Program-made: the position numbers and the translations under genes
Notes under the pieces: generated by a model
Told to the model about the DNA's origin: nothing
Database searches by the model: none
The model's input: only the letters and a program-made list of their open reading frames with translations
Assembly (NCBI RefSeq): GCF_000003605.2
Contig: NW_003149267.1
Location: 182,317-206,258 of the forward strand
Direction: 5' to 3'
Length of the DNA stretch: 23,942 nucleotides
From: Saccoglossus kowalevskii
Taxonomy: Eukaryota > Hemichordata > Enteropneusta > Harrimaniidae
Shown: in pieces, positions 1 to 10,278 of the stretch
Position numbering within the stretch: the stretch's first letter is position 1
Layout: the number at the start of each line of letters is the position of its first letter

Positions 1-545
1 ATCACATTGCAATGAAACTTGGTACATAGATCCTTTAGGACTATCAAGAGACCTGATTAATTTTAGGGTAAATAGTTGTGTATATTAATTACCTAATTTG
101 CATAATTAATTTTCAGCTTTCACACTGATTTCTCAAGTACTAATCATCACATTTCAATGAAACTTTGTACATGGATGCTGTAGAACAATAGACAATTGTG
201 GGTTAAAATCTGTACATATTAATTACTAATTTACATAATTAACCACTTTTAAGCTATCACACTGATATCTAAATTACTAATTATTCCATTTCAATGAAAC
301 TCAGTGCAAAGATGCTCTAAGACAAACATGATTAGTTTGGGGTTAAAATCTATTTATATTAATTCCCTAATTAGCATAATAATTTATAATTTGTTTTGGT
401 TCCAATCACATTTCAATAAAACTTGGTACATAGATGGTCTGTTACATTGTGCAGACCTCATTAGTTTTCCATTAAAATCTGTTCATATTAATTTTCTGAT
501 TTGCATTATTAGTTTTCTGATTTCCCATCACTATCACTATCTATG
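1..545. repeat. Minisatellite-like tandem repeat, about four units of 130-145 bp
   Basis: Four diverged head-to-tail units begin near 1, 146, 283 and 415. Each starts with a form of ATCACATTTCAATGAAACTT, followed by a TACATAGATG-like stretch and then TATTAATTACCTAATTTGCA. The units are AT-rich, and the ORF visible here is too poor to be coding. The array may continue to the left of the window. Confidence 0.8.
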
Positions 546-1289
546 ACAAGTAATTTTGAATTAAATAATATATTTAATGTGTCTCCAATACTCTCAGCAC
601 ATGGGAGTTCTTTCTAAGCTTTCTTTGATTTAAATTGTTGGGCTCCTAAAATTACTGTTAGAGATGCATCAATAAAGTTGAAACCAAGCAAAACTATATA
701 TAACGACAGCTCCTGAATCTCCCACCATTTATTATAATAAGGTCAATGTCTGCAATATACACGTTTTTAGATTGAGAGATGGTCTATGTTAGAAAGCAGT
801 TAAGACATGTTCTTATCCTCGGACATATATCAAAATTTGCCCAGAAGTTTTTTAAATATATATTAATATATATATATGCTATTGTCCAATGCAAGTAAAA
901 AAAATTGTGAAACACTCATGATTAAGAATTTTCAGAATGCATGAAGAGACTTTGGACAAATCAGTACACATACAACTATAGTTAAGATAACACAAAGAAT
1001 CCAAAGATTCTACTAAAATTATTAGGCAGAAGTAAGTTTGTAATATATATTTTACAGAAATGCTGTCGATCTTGATGTATAGGAACAACTAGTACATCCA
1101 ACGACTGACTTCCAAATGACACACAGTCCAAAGTAAAAAATATGTTAATTATATGTAAATGAGGCACTGGCGAACTGACTGTATGGTATCTATAATGAAT
1201 TGTGCATAGAATATATTCATAAGGGCAAGCTGTACATTATTACACTATGTTTTAGTTCTGCTGTCATCGAAAATGACAGAGCGGAGCTG
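546..1289. other. AT-rich non-coding stretch
   Basis: No convincing gene or named repeat is visible. It contains a short TA-rich run near 858-878 and only short shadow ORFs without domain similarity. Confidence 0.5.
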
Positions 1290-1625
1290 TTCATATAGGT
1301 GATTTTCAGTTGTCCGTCCATCAACAATTGTATTTTCAACTTTTTCAAAACCGGTAACCCAATGCTTTGATATTTGGTTTATAGGTACCTTAGCTGGACC
1401 TCTGTAAGATTTGTATATTTCATGGCCATATCTCAAATTCTCTATTTTTAGCAAATATTTGTTGTCATTTTTGATCAAAAATGCTATTTTCGACTTCTTC
1501 TTCAAAACCAGTAAACCTGAATGCTTTGATATTTGGTATATAGGTACCTTAACTGGACCTCTGTCAGATTTGTTCATTTCATTACATTATCTTCAATTCT
1601 CTATTTTTAGCAAATATTTGTAAAG
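1290..1625. repeat. Two-copy tandem repeat, period about 159 bp
   Basis: ATGCTTTGATATTTGGT recurs at 1362 and 1521. It is followed in both copies by TATAGGTACCTTA, CTGGACCTCTGT and later TCTATTTTTAGCAAATATTTG. The units are about 80-85% alike by eye. The ORFs seen across them on both strands are products of the repeat, not genes. Confidence 0.75.
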
Positions 1626-2240
1626 ATGTATACAATTTATAACTCTAACAGCCTAAAATGATCTGTCAACTTTCATTGTGGCATAATGAATTAAATTATT
1701 ATTACAATGTATTATTGTATTATAATTAAATATTACAGTCGGGCCATGAATTCTAATAATGTGCTACTCAAGCAAGCTTTTGTGGTTAACCAAAACATTA
1801 AAAGTAAATGGTATCTAGAAGTTACATTGTTATCAAACAATAATATAGATATTGACTCGGCAACTGAACAATTAAAAAATACATTAATTAATACAGCTGA
1901 AAATTGTTTTAAAAAATAACAAAGAAAACAAGAAAGTCAAAAAGACCTAAACAGCAGTGGTTTGATAAGACGTGTTGTGAAGTTAAACAAGATCTAATTA
2001 ATATTTCTAAATCTTTATCAAAAAATCCAAACAATCATTTTGCTAGACAGAACTATCATAAAACCAAAAAAACACTACATTAAATTGATTAGAGATAAGA
2101 AAAGAGAATTTAAAAATACTATGATCAATCATCTGGAACAGCTAGATGTTACCAACCAGAATGAATACTGATCAGTACTTAAAAAGTTACGTTGTCCACA
2201 AAACAATAACACAACAGAACCCATTCTAACAAGTAGCGTT

Positions 2241-2496
2241 TTGACAGATCACTTCAGTAAACTTTATAATAACATAAATGTCAAAAATATCTTGAGGAAA
2301 CATTACTGGAAAAAAAAGGAAAAACATTATAACTCTACATTGAATTCAAAAATAACAATTATTGAAATAACAATGGCAATTAAAAAACTAACAAATAACA
2401 AATCAACAGATGAAGACGGAATAGCGAATGAAATGCTTAAAGTGAACAATGAACTGCTAGTTCAATGTTTACTGAAGTTATTTAATTTCATTTTAA
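2241..2496 (+). pseudogene. LINE reverse transcriptase fragment, N-terminal part
   Basis: This open segment reads as the start of a LINE RT domain. It has a DHFSKLY stretch and then KKLTNNKSTDEDGIANEMLK, the usual motif before the RT palm in which small residues precede a conserved D-G-I. It ends at ...LFNFIL, where the TTAA-flanked element was inserted. The reading frame resumes at 5346 as LIQGKFPESWK, so the insertion itself caused the break. Confidence 0.8.
2493..2496. repeat. TTAA target-site duplication, left copy
   Basis: TTAA immediately precedes AGGGGAGCAG, the left terminus of the foldback element. It matches TTAA at 5346-5349 after the mirror-image right terminus. Confidence 0.8.
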
Positions 2497-3290
2497 AGGG
2501 GAGCAGAGGTTCGGCTTTTGACACTCTGTACATGAAATTTGAGATCTATGAATGAATTCTGTCGATAAAAACAACTTGTATGTGCTGCGAAATGCCCTAA
2601 ATGTCGGGTATAAAACGGGCTGTGAAGCAGACGACAAACGTCCGCTTTTCATGGCGTCATTTCACCTCTAGAGGGCCAGTAAAATGACGTCATCAGTGAA
2701 CACTGATAATTGAGCCCATTCATGCTAGTATGTCAATCCCATAGAAATGCTACTATGAAAGACCTTGTTAACTGGCTACTTAAAAGTTGAAACATCGCGA
2801 AATGTTGTGCGTATGAATGCCATAACGATTCATGTTATGTTTCTCGAAATCCCAAATAAAAATCACATTGTTGGTTGCGAGAAATCGGCAGAAGAACTAA
2901 CCTGAAAACGAAGATACTAAACAGTGAGTAAACAAATATTGTTTGAGTTAAAAACTAATTTAGAAATACGCTAATATCACCTGAACTACAGTAATCATTT
3001 CGTCCAACTTCCCACTTTTAATCGACTGCTTATCGCTTAATATCCGACCGCACTGTATTTTCCGACCGGAAAACGACCGCATTTTTATCGTGTTTTCTCT
3101 CTCACTGACCCATTGAAAACACCGACCGGTCGCCCAAACACTGGTCACTGGCACAGGAGTGATCGAAATAGTGGTTTTGGGTGATATAGTTTGGGGATAC
3201 AACGGGTACTAACTATTATTAAATTCCGAACTACTCTTCAAATCTATACCACATTGTATCGTTCGCGGACAAAACTTCACCTGTGTTCAA
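2497..3290 (+). repeat. Left arm of the foldback element (terminal inverted repeat)
   Basis: This arm pairs with 4622-5345 in reverse complement. The inner limit is about 3290, where GTATCGTTCGCGGACAAAAC matches the right arm's GTATCGTTCGCGAACAAC and similarity then fades. It is longer than the right arm because of several small indels. The 80-codon minus-strand ORF inside it has no recognisable domain. Confidence 0.8.
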
Positions 3291-3410
3291 TATTAAATAA
3301 CTGACTTTGCGTAATTATTATTATGAAAGCGATATATTACAATGTTGAATTTTTTAGAGTTGGTACAACATTGTAAACAAATTTGCGTAATTAGAAAAGC
3401 AGCGCACTAA

Positions 3411-3864
3411 GGGACGACGTCAAAAGATCGATGTCGGATAAAAAACTTAATTCCTTTAGTTTTTTCCAAACCCCCCTACCCCCCACTGAAACTTAATTGA
3501 TAAATATTGGTCATGGCGTCAGACTACATTCACCATTAAATACAAATTGATAATTGGACAGTAGTATGGCATAGCAGTTGGCTGTCGGGTGGGTGTAAAA
3601 AGATTTTACAAATGCACCTCATTTGATGCACAGATTTACACTCGAACCAAACCATTTTTCTAGTTTTTTTTCCCCTTTTCGGTTATTTCTGTCCATGATT
3701 GGATAGAGAAAAAAAAATGAACTACAAATACTTCAAGATTTTTTTGACTTCATTAAAAAATAAAATCGTTTTTGTCGGATGGAAACTTTTTGAGGTCAAA
3801 ACCCCCCACCCCAAACTAAAGGAAACAAGTTTTTTATCCGACATCGATCTTTTGACGTCGTCCC
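3411..3864. mobile_element. Nested 454-bp inverted-repeat element (TAA-flanked)
   Basis: The termini GGGACGACGTCAAAAGATCG... (3411-3448) and their exact reverse complement (3827-3864) share 38 matching bases. They continue with interruptions through TTCCTTTAG and a C-rich run. TAA lies on both sides (3408-3410 and 3865-3867). A 3-bp TWA duplication with G-rich ends fits the PIF/Harbinger pattern, though this class call is inference. The element sits inside the larger foldback element and is therefore younger. No transposase is encoded. Confidence 0.75.
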
Positions 3865-3867
3865 TAA

Positions 3868-4579
3868 GTAAACGACCTCAAAATATACGCGGAGCATGAA
3901 AGAAAAAGATTGCTAAGGTAACGCGCCAGTTCTGTGCGTGACTTGGGGGTCAAACTTCGGTCAACGCTCACTTGATGTCGGCATCGCCGCGCAGTAAGTT
4001 ACGCAATGAAGTACTTAAAGGTCAATTGCATCCCAAAATGATGTTGTTGATCACTCAGTCTTTTGCAAAATTTCCAAGCTTTTGATGCAGCCAGATATAT
4101 TTAACTTTGTGGAAATATAATCTTTTTAATTTCCCAGTCCTTTCTGTTCATTCATTGTCTTGACAATAAGTGTGAATTGCTGTGCAAGCTTTTCGTACCC
4201 GACCGCCGTCAGACGGCGTCATGAAATCTATGCATAAAAGGCGGGCGACCTGCGGCTGTTTGATTTCCTACTCTCTCCTAAGCTAGCGATTGGTGAGAAT
4301 GGTCGTAAATCGGACAGTCATACCGCAATTGTGTTGAAACATTTTTGGGGCAGTAAGTAACGTCAGAATATTGTTTAAAATAAAATATTCCATCCCAATC
4401 AAATCTAGGTCAAAGGGTCAAATTGCGTGCATATAATTATAGATAGTTAAAAACTAAATATATTTGAATGTTTGACGGCTATTCAACGTTTGTGCAAACC
4501 AGAATAAAAAAGGTAGTGTATACAATAGCGATATGACTGAGATATCATGGCATTTGTTTACAATATTGTACCCTCTAGT
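3868..4579. other. Interior of the foldback element, no gene seen
   Basis: This unique-looking sequence lies between the nested element and the small hairpin. No ORF with family similarity is apparent, so the host element is judged non-autonomous. Confidence 0.5.
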
Positions 4580-4586
4580 ATTTGAC

Positions 4587-4620
4587 CACAGTCCCTCTAT
4601 ATCATGATAGAGGGACTGTG
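4587..4620. mobile_element. Micro-hairpin element, copy 1 (34 bp, 7-bp direct repeats ATTTGAC)
   Basis: CACAGTCCCTCTAT, a 6-base loop ATCATG, then ATAGAGGGACTGTG form a perfect 14-bp stem. ATTTGAC flanks it on both sides (4580-4586 and 4621-4627). It lies close to the inner end of the right arm of the big foldback element, so it was inserted into that element. Confidence 0.8.
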
Positions 4621-4621
4621 A

Positions 4622-5345
4622 TTTGACACAGCTGAAGTTGTTCGCGAACGATACAGAATGGTATAGATTTGAAGAGCCGTTCAGAATTTTCTTTGTATAT
4701 CCCCAAACATTTTGACTACTCCTGTGCTGGTGACAAGTGTTTGGGCGAGCGGTCGGTGTTTTCAATAAGCGAGCGAGAGAAAAAAAAAACGGTAAAGATG
4801 TGGTCGTTTAAAAAGTGGGAAGTTGGGCAAAATGAGTACTGTGGTTCAAGTGATATTAGCATATTTCTCATTTAGTTTCAACTCGTACAATATTTATTCA
4901 CTCACTGTTTACTATAGCCAGAACGCTGTACTGTCTTTACTTTCAGGTTAGTTCTTTCGCCGATTTCTCGCAACCAACAACGTGATTTTTTATTTTCGAG
5001 AAACATAACATGAATCGTTATGGAATTCATAACCCAACACCTCGCCATGTTTCAACTTTTAAGTAGTCAGTTAACAAGGTCTTTCATAGTAGCATTTCTA
5101 TGGGATTGACGTACTAGCATGAATGGGTTCAATTATCAGTGTTCATTGATGACGTCATTTGACTGGCCCTCTAGAAGCGAAATGACGCCAGGAAAAGCGG
5201 ACGTTTGTCGTCTGCTTCACAGCTCGTTTTATACCCGATATTTAGGGCATTTCGCAACACATATAAGTTATTTTTATCACCATAATTAATTCATAGATCT
5301 CAGATTTCATGTACAGAGTGTCAAAAGCCACACCTCTGCTCCCCT
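4622..5345 (-). repeat. Right arm of the foldback element (terminal inverted repeat)
   Basis: This is the reverse complement of the left arm at 2497-3290, ending GCTCCCCT before TTAA (5346-5349). Small indels and about 10-15% substitutions separate the arms. The ORFs read from it are shadows. Confidence 0.8.
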
Positions 5346-5860
5346 TTAATACAAGGTAAATTCCCAGAAAGCTGGAAATCAACAATACTGGTCCCTTTGC
5401 ATAAATCTGGCAACAAATCCGACCCAAATAATTATAGAGCGATTGCGTTATCAAGTTGCTTATCAATTTTAAGTCTACTTGTGGTGTTAAGCAAGGATGC
5501 AATATTTCACCAACACTTTTTAATATATTTCTGAATGACCTACCCGATTTATTTGGTAAAAAGGACGATGACCCAGTCTCGATTGGTAAAAAACATATAA
5601 ATTGTATCCAATATGCAGATGATTTAGTATTGGTGTCTAAGACTCCCGAAGGTCTACAAAATTGTTTAAATAAACTAGCCAACTATTGTGAAAAATGGAG
5701 CCTTGTAGTAAACATAAAGAAAACACAAGTGATGGTTTTTAATACTGGCAATCAACATTTCTCAATTAATAATCAAAATATTACAGCAGTGGGTGAATTC
5801 TGTTATTTAGGCACTATATTCACACCAAATGGAAAATTTAAATCAAATTTACTATGTTAA
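5346..5860 (+). pseudogene. LINE reverse transcriptase fragment with internal deletion, YADD box present
   Basis: From 5346 the frame restored after the insertion reads a PESWK / HKSGN / NYRAIALSS segment. Near 5460 it passes directly into STCGVKQGCNISPTLFNIFL in another frame. In related LINEs these two segments are separated by roughly 100-120 residues that carry catalytic motif A (first Asp). That block is missing here. The YADD box is at 5612-5623, followed by the usual KTQVMVFN thumb-proximal segment. The frame ends at TAA 5858. Confidence 0.8.
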
Positions 5861-6790
5861 AAAAACAAAGCAATGAAAGCTTTATTCTCTATACGACAAA
5901 CCATATTAAATCACAAAATGGTGTCCCCTTCACTGTGTTTAAAGTTATTTGACCAACTAATTTCACCAATTTTAATGTACGGGGCAGAAATCTAGGCTTG
6001 TGATTAATTAAAAGATGACAATAATCTTGAACAAACCTGTAATCAATTCTATCGTTTCATAAGTATAACTACATCAGTAATCGGTATTAAAGGAGAACTT
6101 GGCAGAATGCCAATAAGAATAAAGGCATCGACATTGGCAACTAAATAATGGTTCGGGCTAAATACCCTACCTGATAACCATATACTTAAATGTGCTCTCG
6201 ATGAAGCAGTTAAGAATAATTCTAGCTGGATAAAACATATAGAAAATATAATGGGACACAATGACTTTGAAACAATAAAATTAAACCATAAAGCGAATAA
6301 CATTGATCAAATCTCAAATGTTGTTAAAATAAAACTCACAAAAGATTATGAAAAATTATGGAAAGAAAGCTTAAATTCTCCTCACAGTAAACATGGTAAA
6401 GATGGCAATAAAATGAGAACATGTAAATTATTTAAATTGTTTTTGAAAATAGAAACTTACCTGACAGAAATAACAAACTTGAGCCTTCGGAGAATTGTGA
6501 GTAAATTTAGGCTTAGTGATCATAAATTAGAAATTGAAAGAGGCAGACAACAACGACCAAAAATTCCTGCGGATGAGCGATTTTGTAAAAAATGTCATAC
6601 AAATTCAGTTGAGGACGAACAACATTTTATCCTAAATTGTGAATTTCTTGATAAAGAAAGAGGGGAGCTGTTTCAAGAAATAGGAATTAAAGATAAACTA
6701 AATAAAACAGACAATTTCATTAAAATAATGACGTGCTTCATACCCCTGGTAAAGTTTCTAAATAAGGCAAAAAAGAAATCAGGTATATGA
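5861..6790 (+). pseudogene. LINE C-terminal region with Cys/His finger, broken by stops
   Basis: It stays in the YADD frame but contains TAG 5993, TAA 6005 and TAA 6146 before a clean open stretch 6251-6790. It includes LISPILMYGAEI, a segment typically found after the RT domain. Near the end C-K-K-C followed by H-F-I-L-N-C forms a C2HC-type finger found at the C terminus of many CR1/Jockey-like elements. Confidence 0.75.
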
Positions 6791-6988
6791 TAGCTATCAC
6801 CTCTACATTGGGAGAATCCTGTAACTATCATTAATTTGTTTTTCCTATTAAGCTTTTAACATCTTTTAATTTTATCTTATAGTTTAGCTACTGTATTTTT
6901 TCTTATGATTTGCATTTTATTTACCATACTGCGCCCTCTGATGGCATAGTAGTGTAATAAAGTTATTATTATTATTGTAATTTAGATT

Positions 6989-7820
6989 AGTTCCGTCCGT
7001 CCGTCCGTACGTACGTCCGGAGCTATATCTCGGACAGCCATTGACGGATTTCATTCAAATTTTACATGAAGACAATGCATAATGTCTTAAATATGCACGT
7101 CAAGTTACTTTATGATCGGAGCAAAAATGGCCGACTGGCGGCCATTTTGAATGTAAAATTTGCCATATCTGATACCTAAACGTATCTGCAGCAGTTTCTC
7201 GGAGATGACCGGGCCGATTTGGATCAAAGTTGGTATGATGATCATATATATTAGGTTGTAGGTGCACGTCATTTTTTTTTCGTGATTCGAACAAATATGG
7301 CCGACTGGCGGCCATCTGGTTTTTCATGGTACCCATGCTGCTTTATCTTGAATGCAAGGAACGTTTCTCTTTAAATTTTGTACAAAGATAGTATACCAAG
7401 GGATACATGTGCACCAACATTATTTTTGTGATTCGATTCAATATGGCCGGCCAATGCCCAATTTACATGTAAAAATGCTAAATCGTAATTTTTACATGTC
7501 CGGAGCTGTTTCTCAGAGATGGCTAGGCCAATTTGGATCAAAGTTAGTATGATGATCATACATATTGGGTTATAGTTGCATGTCATACTTTTTCTGTGAT
7601 TCAAACTAATATGGCTGACTGGTGGCCATTTTGTTTTTCATGATGCCCCTGCCTACTTTCCCATGAATGTGATGAACATTTCTGTTTAAATTCTGTACAA
7701 AGACAGTATACCAATAGATACATCAAGATGAACATTATTTTTGTAATTTGATTCAATATGACTGCCCAATGTTCAATTTTCGCGTAAAAGCACTAAATCA
7801 TAACTTTTTACAAATCCATC
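6989..7820. repeat. Tandem repeat block, unit about 314 bp, with a (TCCG)n leader
   Basis: It begins with TCCGTCCGTCCGTCCGTACG, directly after the LINE tail. A unit then repeats with period 314: TTTCTC.GAGATG...CCGATTTGGATCAAAGTT occurs at 7195 and 7509, and GTACAAAGA.AGTATACCAA recurs at the same spacing. A more diverged partial unit covers about 7010-7190. Each unit carries a GGCCGACTGGCGGCCAT-like palindrome (7129, 7300) or its decayed form. The ORFs here are repeat artefacts. Confidence 0.75.
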
Positions 7821-8597
7821 TCCTATTAATGGTTTCAATCTAGTCTCAATGACTTCATCAGCATCAAATTGATATGTCAGATAACCCATATTTTGGACGG
7901 GGACTGTGTCGTTAACAATGACTTGTTTATTCAAGAATTACAACATTCTAACTTGCAAAAATACATAGTCTCAGCTACTTCAAATTTATAAGTTTTCTAA
8001 TAGTGCTTGTTTGTTTTCACAATACAGCCTTGACATGTTTAATTTCTAACATATTAGCGCTTTCTCTGTCTCTCTAAAAATCTGTGAAAATGGTGGGAAA
8101 ATTTCGTTAATACAGAAATAATCATAATTTGCATTGATTTCAGAGGGATTACGTATGCAAAAACAAAATAGTTTTTTGTGTGTTTTTTTGTATTCCCCTA
8201 CATTGAATGAGTTATTCTGGAAACGCACATGCGAAGCCAATCTGGTTAAAAGCGTATTTCTTTGCATTAACTATTTTAATTTTATGTATTTCAGTTTTGT
8301 TTTCTTTTCTCTAATTAAACGAAACAAAACGCATGTCAACTATTTATTAGCATATAGTACCCGAAATAAAAATAAATAAACACATAAAATTACAAATACA
8401 AGAAAAAGCCCAATTAAAAACCTTATTAACGTGAGACTGACGTCCTCTTAATTACCAGGGGGCTGGTACTCATACGATCTCGGGTTGTGCAATGTCAACC
8501 GTTTACCAGATCCTGTGATAAACGTGCTTGCCACCGAGACATGCTGAGTCATAAAAACGTGCTTCAGCAGTGTGAATCTATGACCTTCTATAGACCA
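7821..8597. other. Non-coding stretch, nothing recognised
   Basis: AT-rich sequence with short meaningless ORFs. No repeat boundaries or RNA genes were recognised. Confidence 0.45.
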
Positions 8598-8880
8598 TGG
8601 AGGTAATAATCTGATTAAAATAAGATCCTTTATTTTTTTCTATATTTATTTTATTTTGATCTAGTATTCATTCTTTGATAGTTTGTTTTTATGTTTTGGT
8701 AATTGCGAAAGCCAACAAGGATCGATGTATGTGGCGATAGTTAAACATATACCACAGTCCCTCTATCCGGAGGGACTGTGCATATACCAAATCACAAGTA
8801 CGTAACAAAAAACATAAAAAAATACAAAATAAATAAATAAAATACAAGCCGTACAATACATTAGATTTTAATCAGATTGA
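8598..8880. repeat. Imperfect foldback region around a micro-hairpin
   Basis: AATCTGATTAAAAT at 8607-8620 is repeated inverted at 8863-8876. The AT-rich flanks (TTTTTATGTTTTG / AACATAAAAAA) also pair loosely. The 28-bp hairpin at 8753-8780 lies near the middle. This also serves as the 3' flank of the sulfotransferase gene. TTTATT motifs at 8629 and 8645 would be AATAAA poly(A) signals on the minus strand, about 330 bases past its stop. Confidence 0.5.
8753..8780. mobile_element. Micro-hairpin element, copy 2 (28 bp, 7-bp direct repeats CATATAC)
   Basis: CACAGTCCCTC, a 6-base loop TATCCG, then GAGGGACTGTG form a perfect 11-bp stem. It is flanked by CATATAC at 8746-8752 and 8781-8787. Confidence 0.8.
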
Positions 8881-8970
8881 GACTCATTAGGTCACGTTAT
8901 TAATTATTACCATACTACGCCAATCACCTGTAAGTCTCAATCCAACACCGTTTCTAGAAGTACATGATAT

Positions 8971-10278
8971 TCAATAAAAATGTCTCCATGTAGCATTGTG
9001 TTCCTTTATTATAAAATCCGGCACTTTCTGAACTAGACTGATGTTCAGGTTCAAAAGAATAGAGTTATTTTGGGGAGTCACATAGCCTAAGGTGGAGAGT
9101 AATTTTTTGCACGGCGACAGTGCTTCCACAGCTCTCACTGCTGCCAATGTTAGCTTACTTCTCCAGCTTTGGGCTTGTTGTTTGGAGTTTCGACTTGTCC
9201 CAAAATCGCCGCCTTTACTCGTCTTTGTGTTATCCTGTAGCCAGTCACGAATACTTGTTGGGAAATGTAATCCTAATGTTTTATACAGACCTTCCGCCGA
9301 TAATTCTGGGTTCTCCGCCATGTCTTCGTATCTAACGAATGTATATTTGGTGTCGAAATATCCGATATTAGTCATAGTACGTCCAATTATATAATTATCT
9401 AACATTTGTTGACAGTATGTGTTTGCAGTCCACATCGTTTGCATATCTAAGTCATCCGAGTCATACTTGGGTTTGGCCCCTCTTTTCAACTTCAACCACG
9501 AAGCGATCCTACCACGAGGGTCTCTTATTACGTGCACGAGTTTAGTGTTTAGCGTTTCACCGCGTATTAAATGCAATGCCTCATTTATCTGTCTAACGCG
9601 TATGGTTTTAACAGCAATGTGTTTTTTGTTCCTGCATACCTCCCCTAGAGATTCAGCTGATATCGAACATGGTTTCACATTGGAGTGTTTACATTGGAGT
9701 GACGGAATATAGCGTAATCTCGACGAATTTGACAAAGCGGAGAGTTCTTGCAGATAACATTGCATGCTTGCAATTTCAAAGTCGCAGTGTAATATGTTTT
9801 CTAACATTTGCGAATATAGCGCAGGGAAGACAGCATCCGACATCCCCGATTTCATCGCACATTGTGTTAGAAGAAGGCCCGGTTCAAACACGTAGAAGAA
9901 GTCGTCATTGCGATTGAATAATTCTGCTGTAAAGCTGGAACCAGTCCTAAAGGCTGCCAATATAATTATATGTTGCGTCTTGGCACCACTGTCGAGTGTG
10001 CCACGATTGAAACTGTTATCGCCATTTTTTGTAAAAAACTGAATGTCCTGGCGTCTTGGATCAAGTATCTCGCTATCATTGCTACGAAACGCAGATATCA
10101 CAGCATCGCTTACTTCATATGTGTGTTTTTTATCCACCACATTCTGCCAGGAGTTAATCAGGAGACCCATCGCAGCCAGAACTATCGCCGTTACGATGTA
10201 GTGCCCAAACTTTTTAACCATCTTCAACGGCATTACGCGGTGTCTCGGTGGCGGCGATGGCGACGCAGTTGATTGCAT
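8971..10278 (-). CDS. Carbohydrate (GlcNAc/Gal 6-O-type) sulfotransferase, intronless
   Basis: The predicted 435-residue type II Golgi membrane enzyme transfers sulfate from PAPS to a sugar hydroxyl on a glycan. A short cytoplasmic tail with basic residues precedes one membrane segment (about 26-43). The 5'-phosphosulfate loop is FRTGSSF (110-116). The 3'-phosphate motif is VIRDPRGRIASW (250-261) with Arg252 and a conserved Ser260. YEDMAENPE follows at 317-325, and a C-terminal W-R...SPCKKLLSTLGY segment ends the domain. N-glycosylation sequons occur at about 67, 184, 404, 412 and 428. Motifs, length and the single exon fit the CHST1-7 family, but I cannot name a member or its substrate. The ATG at 10278 has A at -3 (AACAAAATG); Met16 and Met20 are alternatives. 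The stop is TGA at 8973-8971. It lies tandem to and downstream of NOX5. Confidence 0.93.
   Translation of the reverse strand: MQSTASPSPPPRHRVMPLKMVKKFGHYIVTAIVLAAMGLLINSWQNVVDKKHTYEVSDAVISAFRSNDSEILDPRRQDIQFFTKNGDNSFNRGTLDSGAKTQHIIILAAFRTGSSFTAELFNRNDDFFYVFEPGLLLTQCAMKSGMSDAVFPALYSQMLENILHCDFEIASMQCYLQELSALSNSSRLRYIPSLQCKHSNVKPCSISAESLGEVCRNKKHIAVKTIRVRQINEALHLIRGETLNTKLVHVIRDPRGRIASWLKLKRGAKPKYDSDDLDMQTMWTANTYCQQMLDNYIIGRTMTNIGYFDTKYTFVRYEDMAENPELSAEGLYKTLGLHFPTSIRDWLQDNTKTSKGGDFGTSRNSKQQAQSWRSKLTLAAVRAVEALSPCKKLLSTLGYVTPQNNSILLNLNISLVQKVPDFIIKEHNATWRHFY

Larger units (their letters stand above)
2497..5345. mobile_element. 2.85-kb foldback DNA transposon with TTAA target-site duplication, non-autonomous
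   Basis: The two ends are long inverted repeats of each other, about 2497-3290 and 4622-5345. They start AGGGGAGCAGAGGT and continue through CTTTTGACACTCTGTACATG, GAAGCAGACGACAAACGTCC and CCATAGAAATGCTACTATGA. Similarity is about 85-90% by eye, falling towards the inner ends. TTAA occurs on both sides. Removing the element with one TTAA rejoins the LINE reverse-transcriptase frame exactly, which fixes both boundaries. TTAA duplication is typical of piggyBac-type transposases and is also known for Kolobok. No transposase ORF is visible in the 1.3-kb centre. The centre is taken up partly by the nested element at 3411-3864 and by the hairpin at 4587-4620. Confidence 0.85.
1740..6985 (+). mobile_element. 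Degenerate 5'-truncated non-LTR retrotransposon (LINE), interrupted by a DNA element
   Basis: Pieces of one LINE polyprotein lie in order on the plus strand. The pre-RT linker (1750-2240) has a WFDK motif and a lysine-rich helix. The N-terminal reverse transcriptase follows (2241-2493). After the 2497-5345 insertion come a NYRAIALSS segment (about 5400-5455), a GVKQGC segment and a YADD box (5612-5623). The C-terminal part ends in a Cys-x2-Cys...His...Cys finger (about 6581-6640) before a stop at 6788. The 3' end is AATAAAGTTATTATTATTAT. The endonuclease is missing, as expected for 5' truncation. At least two frameshifts lie before 2241 and one internal deletion near 5460. In-frame stops occur at 5858, 5993, 6005 and 6146. 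The copy is dead. The clade is uncertain; it resembles the CR1/L2/Jockey-like group. Confidence 0.85.

Noticed and set aside
1120..1135. CACACAGTCCAAAG near the hairpin motif
   Set aside because: No inverted partner or flanking direct repeat.
1245..1623. 110- and 70-codon ORFs on opposite strands
   Set aside because: They lie across a two-unit tandem repeat and have repetitive, low-information products.
5242..5682. 146-codon minus-strand ORF
   Set aside because: It runs from the foldback arm across the junction into the LINE in antisense; a chance frame.
7100..7604. Short ORFs on both strands
   Set aside because: Internal to the 314-bp tandem units and similar to each other because of the repeat.
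9092..10272. Several plus-strand ORFs opposite the sulfotransferase
   Set aside because: They are shadows of the well-supported minus-strand gene and show no domain pattern.
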